Assembly (NCBI GenBank): GCA_009783525.1
Contig: WRDG01000033.1
Coordinates: forward strand, 1-14,815
Reading direction: 5' to 3'
Source: Defluviitaleaceae bacterium
Lineage (GTDB): Bacteria; Bacillota; Clostridia; Lachnospirales; WQUN01
Length of the DNA stretch: 14,815 bases
Part shown: piece by piece, positions 14,357 through 14,815 of the stretch
How positions within the stretch are numbered: the stretch's first letter is position 1
How the letters are laid out: the number at the start of each line of letters is the position of its first letter
Notes under the pieces: model-generated
What the model saw: only the letters and a program-made list of their open reading frames with translations
What the model was told of the DNA's origin: nothing
Databases searched by the model: none
Made by a program: the position numbers and the translations under genes

Positions 14357-14815
14357 ATGGACATCAAAATCGGTAGATTGGCGTTTACCTGCTTATTGGC
14401 CGCGCTTGTTTCGGTTTTTTTCTTTTCGTCATGCAATCGGAAAGAATACGAGATCCGCATAGGCAGCAAAGATTTTACCGAAAGCATTGTCGTCGCAGAA
14501 ATTTACGCGCAGGCGCTCGAAGCCGCGGGCCTCAAAGTTTTGCGCGTACCCGCCATGCCGAGCGACAGCATCCACGACGCGATCGTCAGCGGTGAAATCG
14601 ACCTGTATCCCGAGTACACGGGCACCGGCCTGCTGTCCGTGCTGCAGCTCGATTTGCTTACGGTTCCGCTTGAAGTCTACGAATTGGTCAAGCGCGAATA
14701 CGATGCGCGTTTCGACATCGCTTGGCTCGATTTTTCTACCGCCAACGACGGGCAGGGTTTGGTCATACGCACGCAGGTCGCGGAAAAATACGGCATCCGC
14801 ACTATTTCAGATTTA
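14357..14815 (+). CDS. Glycine betaine/choline-type ABC transporter substrate-binding lipoprotein (C-terminus beyond right edge)
   Basis: The first 153 codons are present and stay open to the last base. A lipoprotein signal ends with lipobox FSSC (Cys26). The mature part has the OpuAC/ProX/OsmF-type signatures IGSKDFTESIVVAEIYAQALEAAG and IVSGEIDLYPEYTGTGL, the second being the hallmark of quaternary-amine binding proteins. It should deliver glycine betaine, choline, carnitine or a related compound to an ABC importer, whose other genes would lie to the right. The start is ATG 14357 with GGAGGGG seven bases upstream. A nearer ATG at 14353 is out of frame and stops after seven codons. It is probably cotranscribed with the SLH gene. 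Confidence 0.93.
   Translation, partial: MDIKIGRLAFTCLLAALVSVFFFSSCNRKEYEIRIGSKDFTESIVVAEIYAQALEAAGLKVLRVPAMPSDSIHDAIVSGEIDLYPEYTGTGLLSVLQLDLLTVPLEVYELVKREYDARFDIAWLDFSTANDGQGLVIRTQVAEKYGIRTISDL

Noticed and set aside
1..14815. CRISPR arrays, tRNA or rRNA genes, insertion sequences, riboswitches
   Set aside because: No spaced repeats, cloverleaf-like sequences, transposase motifs or long structured leaders were found. Intergenic gaps are all about 115 bases or less.

Overview
The window reads as a chromosomal stretch from a strictly anaerobic, amino-acid-fermenting bacterium. The best guess is Bacillota (Clostridia), with Synergistota a real alternative. The pointers are an oxygen-sensitive indolepyruvate:ferredoxin oxidoreductase, a small 2[4Fe-4S] ferredoxin, a TAXI-type binding protein, an S-layer-homology (SLH) protein and strong GGAGG-type ribosome binding sites. 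No rRNA, tRNA, CRISPR array, insertion sequence or phage gene was seen.

Region A (1-5473, minus strand) holds three tightly coupled genes. They are a BrxC/BrxD-type (DUF2791-like) P-loop ATPase and two tandem, paralogous Lhr-like superfamily II helicases. Both junctions are 4-base GTGA stop/start overlaps, and the second helicase runs off the left edge. No methylase, PglZ or other BREX gene is present. This is the part most likely to be a little-described DNA-processing or defence module.

Region B (5544-9801, minus strand) is a compact operon: an OFA-type major facilitator transporter, iorA, iorB and a creatininase-family amidohydrolase. It plausibly imports or exports a carboxylate linked to oxidation of aryl 2-oxoacids to aryl-acyl-CoA. 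A uroporphyrinogen-decarboxylase-family gene (9907-11013) diverges from it. The shared 105-base gap carries a perfect TTTGTATACAAA palindrome of the kind bound by GntR-family repressors, placed over the predicted -35 box of the operon.

Region C (11102-13091, minus strand) lies beyond a strong bidirectional terminator. In transcription order it has a ferredoxin, a TAXI-family lipoprotein, a DUF1850 protein whose only sensible start codon is AUA, and a small cysteine-rich DUF1450-like protein. The TRAP permease normally encoded near TAXI and DUF1850 proteins is not in the window.

Region D (13205-14815, plus strand) diverges from the ferredoxin. It has a secreted SLH-domain protein followed 24 bases later by a lipoprotein of the glycine betaine/choline ABC-transporter binding family, cut by the right edge. 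Coding density is very high and no gene-free stretch exceeds about 115 bases.
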